Counted from the stretch's first letter, positions 21,903 through 31,924 are shown. The stretch: 64,000 nucleotides of DNA from Bubalus kerabau (GCF_029407905.1 NC_073627.1:134119697-134183696); one strand, 5' to 3'. Translations and numbers: made by a program. Notes: generated by a model not told the origin, from the letters alone.

Positions 21903-22816
21903 CCATCTCTTACTAGAACTCGAAGGTTGTCCCAGCCAGATCCTTTGGTTTTGCTGGTGGAGACCCTCATCCCTAACTGCTTGGCGACCAACTATTTGTT
22001 TTCCTTCCCTTGAAACAAAGGCTCCATTTGGGTTCTAGGGAGGATTAAAGGATGCAGAGAAGCAGGAATCTACTGCTGGTTTGTGAATGAGCAGCTCTGT
22101 TCTAAGGCCTCTCCCACCCAGGGAAGGGACACTGGGCTGGGATGCCCAGGATTGGCTTCGGGCAGTAAGCGGACACTTAGGCTTTGAGTCCTGCAAACAA
22201 AATGAAGATAATATGCATCTGGAGAAGAGAAAACACCCGAACGGACTCACAGGGGTGCTTCCCCGAGACTTGAGTGGGGGAATTCAATTTCACTTCACGT
22301 CACTGTCAATTTTCATCCCATCACTGCCAACTCTTTACCTATGAGAACTGGGGCTGCAACCTGTCAAGTTTGAGCCCAGGCCAGGAAAGAGGTTGAGAGG
22401 AGGGGGTGGCTCCCAGCTGGAGGTTGAGGGGAGGGTCTTTCCATTCCCCGGAGCTCCAGGCTGCCCTGGGCATGACTCCCGCAGTCCCTGCAGGGACAAA
22501 TTGTTCCTGTGCTCTCCTCACCTCTCACACTCAATGTGGCTAAAAACAGCAGCCACGGCATCAGTGAGATGTACACTGGATGGATGTATTAATAAAGCTC
22601 GGGTTGGCGTGCAGCCAGAGGGGCGGTCAGCTGTGGGGCGGCCAGGTTCCTGTGCTCAGAATAGCAGATGGGGAGGAAGGTCAATGCAAGGGTGCTGCCT
22701 TTATGTGTGTGTTTTTCTGTATGTGAGTGTGTGTGGCCATGAGCATGTGTGTGTACCTTTATGTGCTGGTCTGACACAGGAAGGACCAAAGGGCCTCACA
22801 AACAGTGGGGGTAAGG
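21903..22816. other. unique sequence with TG-rich tract
   Basis: GC-moderate unique sequence. A degenerate TG-rich stretch lies at about 22700-22760. The 174-codon frame beginning at 22393 ends inside the CHR SINE and has no family resemblance. Confidence 0.4.
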
Positions 22817-22996
22817 GAGAATTCCCTGGTGATCCAGTGGTTAAGAACCTGCCTTCCAAAGTAAGGGACATATGTTCGATCCCTGGTCGAGGAACTAAGA
22901 TGCCATACATGGGGTGAGGGGATAAGTGAGATGCAGCCCCTGGTTCCTGCAAAAAAAGACCCAGCGCAGTCCCCAAAAAGGGAAAAAGAAAAGAAA
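22817..22996 (+). mobile_element. CHR-type tRNA-Glu SINE, shortened
   Basis: Sense: head 'gaattccctggtgatccagtgg', 'gatccctggtcgaggaac', then a jump to the 3' part 'gcaaaaaaagacccagcgcag' and an A-rich tail. The middle body is deleted. Confidence 0.82.
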
Positions 22997-23067
22997 AAAC
23001 AGCAGAGGGGTGAAGTGAAGGGGATCAGGCACAGCAGAGCAGCAGTGTCTGGAGCAAATCTGTTTCC

Positions 23068-23144
23068 AGGTGGGACAGAGGAGCCTGGTTTGTTGCAGTC
23101 CATGGGATCTCGAAGAGTCGGATATGACTGAGTGACTGAACAAC
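23068..23144 (+). mobile_element. Bov-tA/BovB 3' end fragment
   Basis: Only the last ~75 bp: 'gacagaggagcctgg', 'gcagtccatgggatctcg', 'gactgagtgactgaacaac'. Heavily 5'-truncated. Confidence 0.8.
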
Positions 23145-23514
23145 AAGGTGGGAACAGCTGGGCCCAGACACAACTGTCCAGGGATCATATCTGTTCACAG
23201 GCTTGCAGCTTCTGCTCCCAAGTGTCACAGAATGAAAACCCACCAAACCAATCGCTCCATGCTACACTGAGAGCAATACCCTGTGCCTCCTTGCCTCTCT
23301 TCCAGTCCAGGCCTTGCATCCTTTTCCTGCTGCTATTTCCCAGCAGAGGGGACAGGCTTTGAACAGTATAAAATGTAATATTGGCCTCCTCCAAGGTCGC
23401 TGTCCTGTGAACCACCTGGATCCACCTCAGACGTTTTATCCTCTGTCAGTTCGCTTCTCCAAGCTCTGCTGCTGGTGTTCACAGCCTCTTAGCAAAGCTG
23501 GCAACAGGGTGAGG

Positions 23515-23690
23515 GCCACAGAGTCTAGTCAGCTTTGAATCCCAGCTTGGGCAATTTTACTGAGACTTCCTTGAGCCATGGTTCCCTCATCTGTCAAATG
23601 GGCTGATGTGAATAAGATAGTATGAGGATGAAATCAGATAATGTTCCATGAATGTGTTTTATTAAGCCTTTGTGAGGATTAAACGAGCCC
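23515..23690 (+). repeat. MIR SINE
   Basis: Sense MIR: 'ctttgaatcccagcttggg', 'tgagccatggttccctcatctg', 'atgaggatgaaatcagataatg'. Confidence 0.7.
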
Positions 23691-23750
23691 ATTGCACAGA
23701 AAACCTTCTAAACTACCCAAAGGGAAATGAGGTTGGAAATCCACAACTAT

Positions 23751-23910
23751 TTGTGTGCTCAGTTGGTAAGTCATGTCTATTTCGGACCCCATGGATTGTA
23801 GCCCACCAGGCTCCTCTGCCCATGGAACTTTCCAGACAAAAACACTGGAGTGGGTTACCCTTTCTTCCTCCAGGGGACCTTCCTGACCCAGGGATTGAAC
23901 CTGCTGCATC
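23751..23910 (-). mobile_element. Bov-tA SINE, head truncated
   Basis: Antisense from 'tgtgtgctcagttgg' to 'gggattgaacctgctgcatc'. The 5' half of the tRNA head is missing. Confidence 0.87.
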
Positions 23911-24059
23911 CTAATTCCAGGTCAACCTTATTGACCTCTAGGGCTTCTCCAGCTTCCACGTTCTAAGGTCTCAGTTTCCCGTACTCTCGGTCCATTTGAC
24001 CCCTTCGCACATTCCGGTGGGCTTCCTGTCTCACAGGCCAGGCCCTGCCACTCAGGTTT

Positions 24060-24335
24060 AATCCTGACTGAGATGGCACGTTAAAGACCTTTGAGGGGAA
24101 AATCAACTGTTTATCAAATTAGCCCAAATTCTGGAAGCCTGGCTAACACCAGAGGAATCAGATGCTAATTAATGAACAGCCAGTGCTGCCCCACTGCCGA
24201 TTTGCATAAATATGCATTGTCAAACTGTTAGGTAAACAAAAGCAGGATAAAGTGCTGGGGAGCCAGATTCATTATGCCTGCACTCCTGGTGAGCCTTTGC
24301 AATAGGGATTACAGCCTCTGTGATTTTTCCTTTTT
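24060..24335. promoter_or_regulatory. candidate conserved non-coding element (POU/FOX motifs)
   Basis: Repeat-free sequence with a perfect octamer ATTTGCAT (24200-24207), a nearby ATGCAT (24212-24217), GGTAAACAAA (24231-24240, forkhead type) and GCTAATTAATGA. Motif clustering suggests an enhancer. Conservation is untested. Confidence 0.35.
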
Positions 24336-24355
24336 TAAAGACTTGAGAAAGATTT

Positions 24356-24377
24356 CCCCACCCCCTCCCCCACCCCC
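24356..24377 (-). other. C-run quartet, strong G-quadruplex motif on minus strand
   Basis: Runs C4, C5, C5 and C5 separated by single A, T and A residues. The minus strand therefore has four G-runs with one-base loops, the most stable quadruplex layout, and the plus strand could form an i-motif. It also resembles a CACCC/KLF-SP-type site. Confidence 0.7.
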
Positions 24378-24500
24378 TACTCTCTAGTTAGAATTTTGCT
24401 CTTTCCATTATCAGTTGCCAAGCCCAACACCAGGCAAACCAAGGCAGGGCTGGTCTTCAGCAAGAAGTGTCTTCTCTTAAAGGCCTGGGTCTCCTGTTTG

Positions 24501-24689
24501 TTGTTTTTGTTTTTCAGTCACTAAGTCACGTCTGACTCCATGGACTGTAGCACTCCAGGCTCCTCTATCCTCCACTATCTCCTGGAGATTACTCAAATTC
24601 ATGTCCATTGAATTGGTGATGTTATCTAACCATCTCATTCTCTAGCTACCCTCTTCTCCTTTAGCCTTTAGTCTTTCCCAAATCAGGGT
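24501..24689 (-). mobile_element. BovB short 3' fragment (~190 bp)
   Basis: Antisense, from 'ttttcagtcactaagtcacg' to the reversed 'accctgatttgggaaag'. Its 5' end falls at the same BovB position as the other short copies. Confidence 0.85.
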
Positions 24690-24834
24690 GCTCCTCTCAG
24701 GTCTCTTTCAAAGAGATGGAGAGAGATCCCAAGAGAAAATAATGCAATCCTGCCATCGTCATGCCCTCCCCCCACCAACATGTCCCACCCATCTTAAATA
24801 AAGATATAGGAAGCATGGGGTCTATCTGTAAAAC

Positions 24835-25030
24835 TTTCCTGATGGATGGTTTTAATCCTGTCTAATTACAGCTAATTGGAGCTGTCAATCATTTAAAACC
24901 CTGAAACTGATGCAAGGAGGTCAGGCGATTCAAACTTACCCAACTGTACAGAGGATAATTAGATGCACTGAAGTTAATAAGCATCAGGAGGGAAGCTGTT
25001 ACTTTTCCTGCACATAAGGGAACCTCGGAA
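24835..25030. promoter_or_regulatory. candidate enhancer: OTX, homeobox and PBX-MEIS cluster
   Basis: Within 40 bp: TAATCC (24853-24858, bicoid/OTX core), TAATTA (24863-24868), CTAATTG (24872-24878) and CTGTCAATCA (24882-24891), whose complement TGATTGACAG is the composite PBX-MEIS/PREP decamer. Further GGATAATTAG and AGTTAATAAG follow at 24954-24980. Repeat-free. Confidence 0.45.
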
Positions 25031-25156
25031 GATGCAGCGGAGCCACTGCCAGCCTCTTTCTGGGTAGGAAGTGAGAACAGGCAGCTTGGATGCTCAGCGC
25101 TGGAAGCTCGCTCCTTGGTCCCAGAGACTCAGCGGAGGCAGCACCTTTGGTACACG

Positions 25157-25290
25157 GCAGTTCATTTCAGCAAATATTTATCGAGTGTTTCTGCTGTGCT
25201 GGACATTGCAGGGGCCTCTGGGGAGGTGATGAGGCAGGTGCTGGCCCTGGAGGAGTTCACTGTTTTGCTGGGGAGTCCAACATGACCCAA
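25157..25290 (-). repeat. L2 LINE 3' fragment
   Basis: Antisense: 'tcagcaaatatttatcgagtg', 'tgtgctggacattg', 'gcaggtgctggccctgg', 'gagttcactg'. The 129-codon frame 25090-25479 is this repeat plus BovB. Confidence 0.65.
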
Positions 25291-25372
25291 GATCTGACTG
25301 AGGTTCTGGGGGGCAGGGGTGAGGGGTGTTGGGGGAGGGTTAATGATATTCAGAGCTTACTTTGCTGTTGTT

Positions 25373-25729
25373 CAATTGCTCAGTCATGTCTGACTCTTTG
25401 CGACCCCATGGACTACTGCACACTAGGCTTCCCTATCCTTCACCATCTTCCGGAGTTTGCTCAGACTCATGTTCATTGAGTCAGTGATGCCATCCAATCG
25501 TCTCATCCTCTGTTGTTCCCTTCTCCTCCTGCCCTCAATCTTTCCCAGCATCAGGGTCTTTTCCAGTGAGTCAGCTCTTTGCATCAAGTGGCCTAAGTAT
25601 CAGAGCTTTAGCTTCAGCATCAAGCCTTCCAATGAATATTCAGAGTTGATTTCCTTTAGGATATGACTGGTTTGATTTCCTTGCTGTCCAACGGATTCTC
25701 AAGAGTCTTCTCCAGCGCCACAGTTTGAG
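25373..25729 (-). mobile_element. BovB LINE, 3' ~355 bp
   Basis: Antisense from 'gttgttcaattgctcagtc' through 'ccttccaatgaatattcagag' to 'gagtcttctccagcgccac'. Confidence 0.9.
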
Positions 25730-25824
25730 CTCATTATTCTAAGCTAATACACTGGTGAGAGGCTCTGATTTCTAGCGGGATTCTTCCCTTCAGGGGGCTG
25801 ACTGTTCCCTGGTTTGCAGGTCTG
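25730..25824. other. short unique spacer
   Basis: No feature recognised between the BovB and the Bov-tA fragment. Confidence 0.4.
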
Positions 25825-25926
25825 TGCTGGAGAATCCCATGAGCAGAGGAACCTGGTGGGTTATGGTCCATAGGGTTCCAAAGAGTCCCACACAACTGAA
25901 GTGGCTAAGCATGCATGCATGCATGC
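25825..25926 (+). mobile_element. Bov-tA 3' fragment with (GCAT)n tail
   Basis: Only the 3' half (ctggagaatcccatgagcag ... cacacaactgaagtggc). It is followed at about 25909-25926 by GCATGCATGCATGCATGC, a self-complementary alternating repeat. Confidence 0.82.
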
Positions 25927-26224
25927 CCATAGACTTACCTGAGCTGACTGGTCTGGTTCCTGTAACACCCAGTCCCAGGGGTAAACGGCCAGGAGTTTTC
26001 TCTGGAGAAGTTTTGGGTTCTTGGAAAGGTGGGCAATTTCCCCTGGGCCAGTTGGCAGGGTTGCCCATGTACTGTGGCTTCAGCTCTCCTTTGGGAGTCC
26101 TTGTGCCTCCAAGTATCTCTTAGCCCATCCACCTGCATGCTACCAAAATCTCCAGTCCACTGGGGGAAAAGAGGGTTATTCACCTCTGAGAAGGTCTACT
26201 CTTCTAGGCAATTTACATCTGTTC
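25927..26224. other. unique sequence
   Basis: No repeat or gene recognised. Overlapping short frames on both strands have no family resemblance. Confidence 0.4.
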
Positions 26225-26640
26225 TGACCTTTATAAAATCACATGAGGTTGGTACCATGAGGTACAGATGAGGGAGATTCAGAGAGGCCACCTGACTCAC
26301 CCAAGATACTATTGCAAATGCCAGAGTCAGGGTTTACATTCAGTTAGGCAGAAGACAATGGCACCCCACTCCAGTACTCTTGCTTGGAAAATCCCATGGA
26401 TGGAGGAGGCTGGTAGGCTGCAGTCCATGGGGTCGCTAAGAGTCGGACATGACTGAGCGACTTCCCTTTCACTTTTCACTTTCACGCATTGGAGAAGGAA
26501 ATGGCAACCCACTCAAGTGTTCTTGCCTGGAGAATCCCAGGGACAGGGAGCCTGGTGGGCTGCCGTCTACGGGGTCACACAGAGTTGGACACAACTGAAG
26601 TGACTTAACAGCAGCAGCAGGCCTGAGTCCAGAGGCTGCC
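26225..26640 (-). repeat. MIR SINE, split by Bov-A2
   Basis: Antisense: 'ggttggtaccatgaggtacagatgaggg', 'gccagagtcagggtttac' before the Bov-A2, then 'gcctgagtccagaggctgcc' after it. Confidence 0.65.
26348..26620 (+). mobile_element. Bov-A2 dimeric SINE
   Basis: Sense dimer: first monomer 'gcagaagacaatggcacccc', linker 'cttttcactttcacgcattgg', second monomer ending 'gaagtgacttaacagcagcag'. CpGs are largely retained (ggtcgctaagagtcgg). Young. Confidence 0.92.
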
Positions 26641-26879
26641 ATTTTACTTTGTTTAAGGTAAGACCCTTCCCTGGCAATAATAATTGTAATAGCAACACTG
26701 ACCTCAGTTTTCATTGGCTGGCCCCTTGTTGTCCTTCACTTAAGCTTAGAGCTATAGGGAGCTCTCTGCTCAATGATGTCCCTGGTGGGAAGACCTGGGA
26801 GGCCATGGCATTCAGTGGAAACAGATTCTAAGTCCTGCTTTCAGAGGCCTGGAAGCAATGATCATGGAGTTCAACCAGC
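26641..26879. other. unique sequence left of the LTR
   Basis: No feature recognised. It ends with CCAGC (26875-26879), which is repeated right of the LTR. Confidence 0.4.
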
Positions 26880-27363
26880 TGAAACAGGAGGGAAGAAGGC
26901 AGTGTACAACCTTGAAAAGGATGATAGAGCCATAGGGTATGACAAAGACTGATTAGAACCAATTCGATCCGAGATTGTGGAAGTCATGTTTCGATAGACC
27001 TTGAGCCTCATCATATGCTCACTGTAATACATTAGCGTTCTAAATGACACACCCACCAGCACCATGACAGTTTTGAGGCTAACCATAAAAGGCCAAAAAG
27101 TGGGTAGTGGCCTAATTCCTGGAAAACCCTAATCTCTGGGATTCTCCAAAATAATTGGAATAATCCTCCTACTCATCAGCCTGTGAAATTATCCAGCCCA
27201 TAAAAACTAACCGCACCATATTTCAGGGCTCTCTCATTTTATGAGATGGTTCACACTCTATAGAGTATGCTTCTTTCTAAATAAATCCACTTCTTACCTA
27301 TCACTGTGTCTCTGAATTCTTCAGCAATGAAGCAAGAACTTTTTAACTTCACCGGGAATGCAG
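26880..27363 (+). mobile_element. solo LTR of an endogenous retrovirus (ERV1-like)
   Basis: About 484 bp beginning TGAAACAGG and ending GGAATGCAG, flanked by CCAGC at 26875-26879 and 27364-27368. Promoter-like CATAAAAACT at about 27199 lies upstream of AATAAA in CTAAATAAATCC near 27279, giving U3-R-U5 order on the plus strand. No internal retroviral sequence is adjacent, so this is a recombination-derived solo LTR. Class is inferred from layout only. Confidence 0.65.
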
Positions 27364-27368
27364 CCAGC

Positions 27369-28050
27369 TAGGAAATCTGCAGGCATGAGGCCAAACACCA
27401 CAGAAACTACCTTCACGCTGTATGTGGATATACTTAGTCAGTGGTAAGAAGCCCACTATCAGGCATCATGGTGAGGTTCAGACTGCAGAAGGTTTGGCTT
27501 GGAAGAGTTAAAGGCAGATGGTACCCTAAGAAAATGGGGATGGACTATGGGTGTCTCTGACTCTCTGTATCCAGCTCATGTGCAGTATCTGAAGAAAAGT
27601 CCAGGCATGTCCTCTTCACCAAAAAGCCCTCTGCACTGGAAGGGAAACAGTTCTATAGAAGAACTCTCTGAGTTGGCTCCCAGCTGGCAAGACCAGTTAT
27701 ATACTAAAATATACACAAGAAGGAAAAAGTTGTGTAATAAAAGAGGAAGGGGAAAGCATTAGAAATTTGCAAGTCTTCACATGGCCCATGTCAATGCCTG
27801 GCTCTTTAGCCAGTTGTCTGCCCAAAAAGACCCAGGAAGCCACAGAAAAGGATGTGGAAGAGAAGTAGAAAAAAGATATTGAGAAGTTTGAATAAAACAC
27901 AGAGTACAGTTTTCTAACATGTGTACAAAAACATGATGCTTGTGTCTCTATTATAACACTGAAAAAACTTGAGTCCTAGAGAAGAGGAAAATTATAGCAC
28001 CATGATGCTAAAGACTGACAGCAGGGAGAGGGCAGGCAAATCCAAAATAT
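27369..28050. other. unique sequence with an 87-codon frame
   Basis: A plus-strand frame at 27499-27762 has a lysine/arginine-rich end but no recognisable domain and no clean splice boundaries. I do not call it a gene. Confidence 0.4.
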
Positions 28051-28060
28051 TGGAGACTGG

Positions 28061-28318
28061 GGACTTCCCTGTGTGGTCCAGTGGTTAAGAATCCACCTTG
28101 CCATGCAGGGATGTGGGTTTAATCCTTGGTTGGGCAGCTAAGATTACACATGCGGTACAGCAACTAAGCCCAAGATCCCGGGAGCCTGTGAGACACAACT
28201 AGAGAGCCTGAGCCACAATGAAAGATTTCGCATGATACAACAAAGATCCTGTGTGCCACAACTAAGACCTGAATAAATAAATAAGGAACGATATTCTTGA
28301 AAAAATAAAGTAAAATAA
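28061..28318 (+). mobile_element. CHR-type tRNA-Glu SINE
   Basis: Sense CHR: 'ggacttccctgtgtggtccag', body 'aactaagcccaagatcccggg', tail with (AATA)n. An imperfect duplication TGGAGACT(G/A)G at 28051-28060 and 28319-28328 defines the ends. Confidence 0.85.
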
Positions 28319-28489
28319 TGGAGACTAGAAAAAATGCAGAGAAGGAATAGTAAACCTACGGAGGCCTCAGAAAATGTGAGACTAACAAGGGAAATGGAAC
28401 TTAGAGGATTTGAGTGAAAAATTCAATCATTGTCTTAGAGGCAACAAAACAGAGAAAGAACAAAACCAATCAGGTGTCTGCTGGAAGCT

Positions 28490-28600
28490 GCTGAGCAGAG
28501 TGACTGCCTGGACTCTAGGAGTCTGATTTCTTCTCTGTCTCACCTCTGTGACTTTAGGGTCACTTACCTCTTGGAGCCTCAGTTATCTCCCCAGCGATGG
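28490..28600 (+). repeat. MIR SINE fragment
   Basis: Sense: 'gactgcctggactctagg', 'cacctctgtgactttaggg', 'cttacctcttggagcctcag'. Confidence 0.65.
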
Positions 28601-30380
28601 TGAGTGTGGACTGTTGGTCTGATTCATTCTCATCAGTCCCCTTTTGGAAACTAGCTGTTAGAAGCTTCAACCAGTATGGACTTGCATGCCCCTGGGTGAG
28701 AGGAACTTTGCATTGGGAGACCCTGAGCCAGGTGGAGATCTGAGTGCAGGCATGGAGGGGCTCACCTGGAGGAGTCCAGCCTCTGTGGGCCATAGGCAGA
28801 GTCTGGTGAGACCTAACAAAGCTTCGGGGAACCAGGGGAACTTTGGGCTGGCCCTTGGCTTCCCCTGCTATCCTATACCAGAGCCAAAGGGGTCTCCAGG
28901 CAGGCCCAGAGCCATCCTGGGAGCTTGGCTAACTGCCCATAGCAACAGACCTCTCCCCAAAACTGAACCCCAAGAGCTGAACTCCAACCAGCTAGACAAA
29001 AGTAATGCAACCACCAGAAGCTGTCACTCAGAAGCATACATCAGAGATCAAAGAGAAGACCTGAGGAGAAGCTCCAAGGCCTGTTAGACTCAGTTTCCTG
29101 CAAAGACAGTGCTGCTGAGGGCCAGCGGGCTGTGTAGAGGTCTGAAGACTTCAGAAGCTGCCATCCTGTAGACGGTGTGGGTCCCAGGGCATCTGTGTGT
29201 GGTGGCCATGCACTGTGATGCAGAGGTGGGGGCCTGCAGGGTTAAGGCAACTGAGCTAGGTCTCCTCTAACCCAACTGTTGCAAATGAAGAGCCATCCTG
29301 AAACAAAACAGCAGTGTGTGCAAACTTGTTGAGAATGCTAATCCCAGAGTTCCTCCAGAAGCTTCAAATCTGTCTTGGTCTGGTCTCTTCAGTGGAAAAG
29401 AAGTCTGATGTAGGGCAGTCCTTCCCCAGCTCAGACCAGTGCCTCCCTTCTCCTCCTGCTAGCCTTATGACCCAATCCTTGATCACATTCTCTCTTGTAT
29501 TCCTTACACTTCTTTCTATGCTGGCAAAGTCTCACTTTCCCAACCAGACAATTTGTTCTCTGAGGGTAGATTTCACGACTGGTAAAAAATGCAGTACTTG
29601 GCTGTACAGTAGTTCACGTGGTTTCAAAGCCATTTTCTACCCATTTAATTCACTCTTAATGAATTCATACACTGGCAGGGCAAGGATGACCACACCATAC
29701 AACAGATGTGGACACTGATGCAGGACAAGGGGAGGGGCTTGCCTGGGCTCACACTGTTGTTTGGAACCAGCCATGAGACCCCATACTACTGGCTGAACTT
29801 CTGCTACAAACTGCCTGCCACCAGCTTTATGTATATCTCCTAGCATCGCTCCCTATAAACAGGACAGACTCAAGAAATGTTTGATGATTTAACTTTTTAA
29901 GTAGCTCTCTATGTTTTAAACCTTCCAAACCCCAGTGTGGCCAATTAAAGAAGGCTACAAATCTTCTCCCATTAAGAGATGGAGTCTAATTTACTGTTTC
30001 CTTGACTCTATGCTTTGGAGACCAATTCCAGTGTGTGTTGGGGAGGGGGGGATTCTCCCATACCAACGCCACTCAATTCTCAAACACACTTCAGAGGTCA
30101 ACTCAATTCAGACACTATCTACCCAGAGATTGCATCAGATTGAGGCAGGAGATAGATGGGACCCAGGCTGAAGAGCTGAAGTTTCACCCCTATAGACTGA
30201 TACTCCAAGATGAAAACAGTGAGATAATTGAAAGAGGAGGATAGGCCCTGCCCAGATAAGAGATAAAAGACTACATATTCCTTATTCTCTAGGTCAAGGG
30301 GAACTTCCAGAATACACATGTGCAGCAAGGCTCCTTGGAGGTCAAAGAGGGAGAGGAGTGCCCGAACCCATAGCATTCAG
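28601..30380. other. 1.8 kb unique, repeat-poor sequence
   Basis: No repeat family named with confidence. It contains two of the longest frames in unique DNA (28686-29087, 133 codons; 29314-29718, 134 codons). Neither has a recognisable domain or splice context. GC is moderately raised around 28.7-29.2 kb. Confidence 0.4.
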
Positions 30381-30587
30381 TGTGTTCAGTCACTCTGTCA
30401 CGTCCGACTGTTTGTAGCTGCATGGACTGTAGCCTGCAAGGCTCCTCTGTCCATGAGATTCTCCAGGCAAAAATACTTGAGTGGGTTTCCATTTCCTCCT
30501 CCAGGGGATCATCCTGACCCAGGGATTGAACCCACATTGCTTGCATCTCCTGTATTGGTAGGCGTATTCTTTATCACTAGCCACTTC
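30381..30587 (-). mobile_element. Bov-tA SINE
   Basis: Antisense, full length, moderately diverged (tgtgttcagtcactctgtcacg ... ggcgtattctttatcactag). Confidence 0.9.
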
Positions 30588-30589
30588 AT

Positions 30590-31055
30590 TGTAGGTGATG
30601 TCAACCTACCCATAGGCCTCTTTGCTAGCCTGCATCTATGCTAAGAGATGTGCCCACACACATGGGAGGACCCTGAGATAAACCAAATACAGACTCAGAA
30701 CCAGGCTAATTAAGAAAATTGGTCAGAGAAAACCAGGAGAAATACCCCATAAAAATGATTCAAACCACCACAGGGTGTGACTCTCTCTCTGAGCTCTCCT
30801 GTGTATCTATCCACATATACTCTTTTTCCTCCTAGTGAACATTTTACTTATTTCACTACTTTCTGTGTCGATGAGGAAATTCATTTCTATACTGCTGACA
30901 GGCCAGGACCTTGTCACTGGCCACTGATCCCCAGTGGTCTAGTGGTTAGGATTCAGAGCTCTCCCTGTCATGGTGTGTCTTCAGTCTCTGGCCAGGAATT
31001 AAAACCTTGCTTCAAGCCACTGCCAGCCAAAGTCATCCAAAATCAAGATTCTATA
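30590..31055 (+). mobile_element. ERV LTR-like element containing a tRNA-Glu-like segment
   Basis: Ruminant LTR-type sequence: 'accccataaaaatgattc' (TATA-like), 'gggtgtgactctctctctgagc', a degenerate polyadenylation region 'cctcctagtgaac', then U5-like 'gctgacaggccagg'. The tRNA-Glu-like block follows. I recall related bovine LTRs with this order. Ends and class are uncertain. Confidence 0.5.
30928..30998 (+). pseudogene. tRNA-Glu(CTC)-like fossil
   Basis: 71 nt align without gaps to mammalian tRNA-Glu. The first half (TGGTCTAGTGGTTAGGATTC, the A-box region) is intact and the CTC anticodon position is kept in GAGCTCTCC. The T-arm/B-box is degraded (CTTCAGTCTC in place of GGTTCGATTCC) and the acceptor ends no longer pair well. 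Not expected to be a working tRNA gene. Confidence 0.7.
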
Positions 31056-31189
31056 GGTTAAAGTTTCAGTCCTACAAGATTGCTCCTCCCCTACCACCAT
31101 GCTTCCCACCCTCCACTTCAGATGCCAATTGAAAGTCCAGGTGGTCACCTGTCCTTCTGGCTGATGGACTAAATCAGAGGCTCCCACCA
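31056..31189. other. unique spacer
   Basis: No recognised feature between the LTR-like element and the ancient repeat. Confidence 0.4.
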
Positions 31190-31920
31190 ACCCATTTGTT
31201 GGGTTTAATTAACTTGCTGGGACTGCTCATAGAACTCAAAGAAACACTACTTACCATATCATCAGTTTATTATAACTCAGGCATGGCCAGATGGAAGAGA
31301 TGCACAGGGCAAGATACGGGGTATAGAACTTCATGCCCTCTTGGGGCTCTCCATTCTCTCCAGCCTCCACCTGTTCACCAGCCTGGATGCTCCATGAACC
31401 TCATCCTTTTATTTATGTTATGGAGGCTTTATTATACATTGTTGTTCTGTAGTCACTGAGTCATGTCTGACTCTTTTGCCACTCTATGGACTATAGCTCA
31501 CCAGGCTTCTCTTTCCATGGGATTCTCCAGGCAAGAACACTGGAGTGGGTTGCCACTTCCTTCTCTAGGGATCTTCCTGATCCAGGGACTGAACCTGCAT
31601 CTCCTGTAGTACAGGTGGATTCTTTACTGCTGAGCCACCAAGGAAGTCATAGGCATGACCAATTAAATTGTTGACCCTGAGTGATTGGATTCCATTTGTA
31701 GTCCCTCTCTTCTCTCCGGAGGTGAGGTGGAGTTTGGGGAGGTGGGACTGAAAGTTCCAACCCTCTAATCGCAATGTTGGCTCCTCTAGCAACCAAGCCC
31801 CAGCCTTTAAGTGCTTTCCAAGTCACCTCATGCACATAACAAAAGACAACTTTACCACTGCCTGCATTTAGGAAATTCCAAGATTTGAGGGAGCTGTGAG
31901 CCATAAACTGTGGAGAAGGA
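31190..31920 (-). repeat. ancient mammalian interspersed repeat, split by Bov-tA
   Basis: Collinear landmarks on both sides of the Bov-tA: 'actcaggcatggccagatggaagagatgcac', 'catgccctcttggggctctcc', then 'gaccaattaaattgttgacc', 'gggactgaaagttccaaccctctaatc', 'gcaaccaagccccagcc'. I recognise this as a common old mammalian repeat but cannot assign its family name; the strand is tentative. Confidence 0.55.
31439..31648 (-). mobile_element. Bov-tA SINE
   Basis: Antisense, full length, from 'ttgttgttctgtagtcactgag' to 'gagccaccaaggaagtc'. It interrupts the ancient repeat. Confidence 0.9.
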
Positions 31921-31924
31921 CCAC

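Noticed and set aside
22393..22917. 174-codon open reading frame
   Set aside because: It ends inside a CHR SINE, has a TG-repeat-derived stretch, no domain and no splice signals.
28686..29087. 133-codon frame in unique sequence
   Set aside because: Proline/serine-rich, low-information composition, no recognised family and no clear acceptor or donor. Chance is sufficient at this GC level.
29314..29718. 134-codon frame in unique sequence
   Set aside because: No domain, no exon boundaries. The antisense strand has an equally plausible frame.
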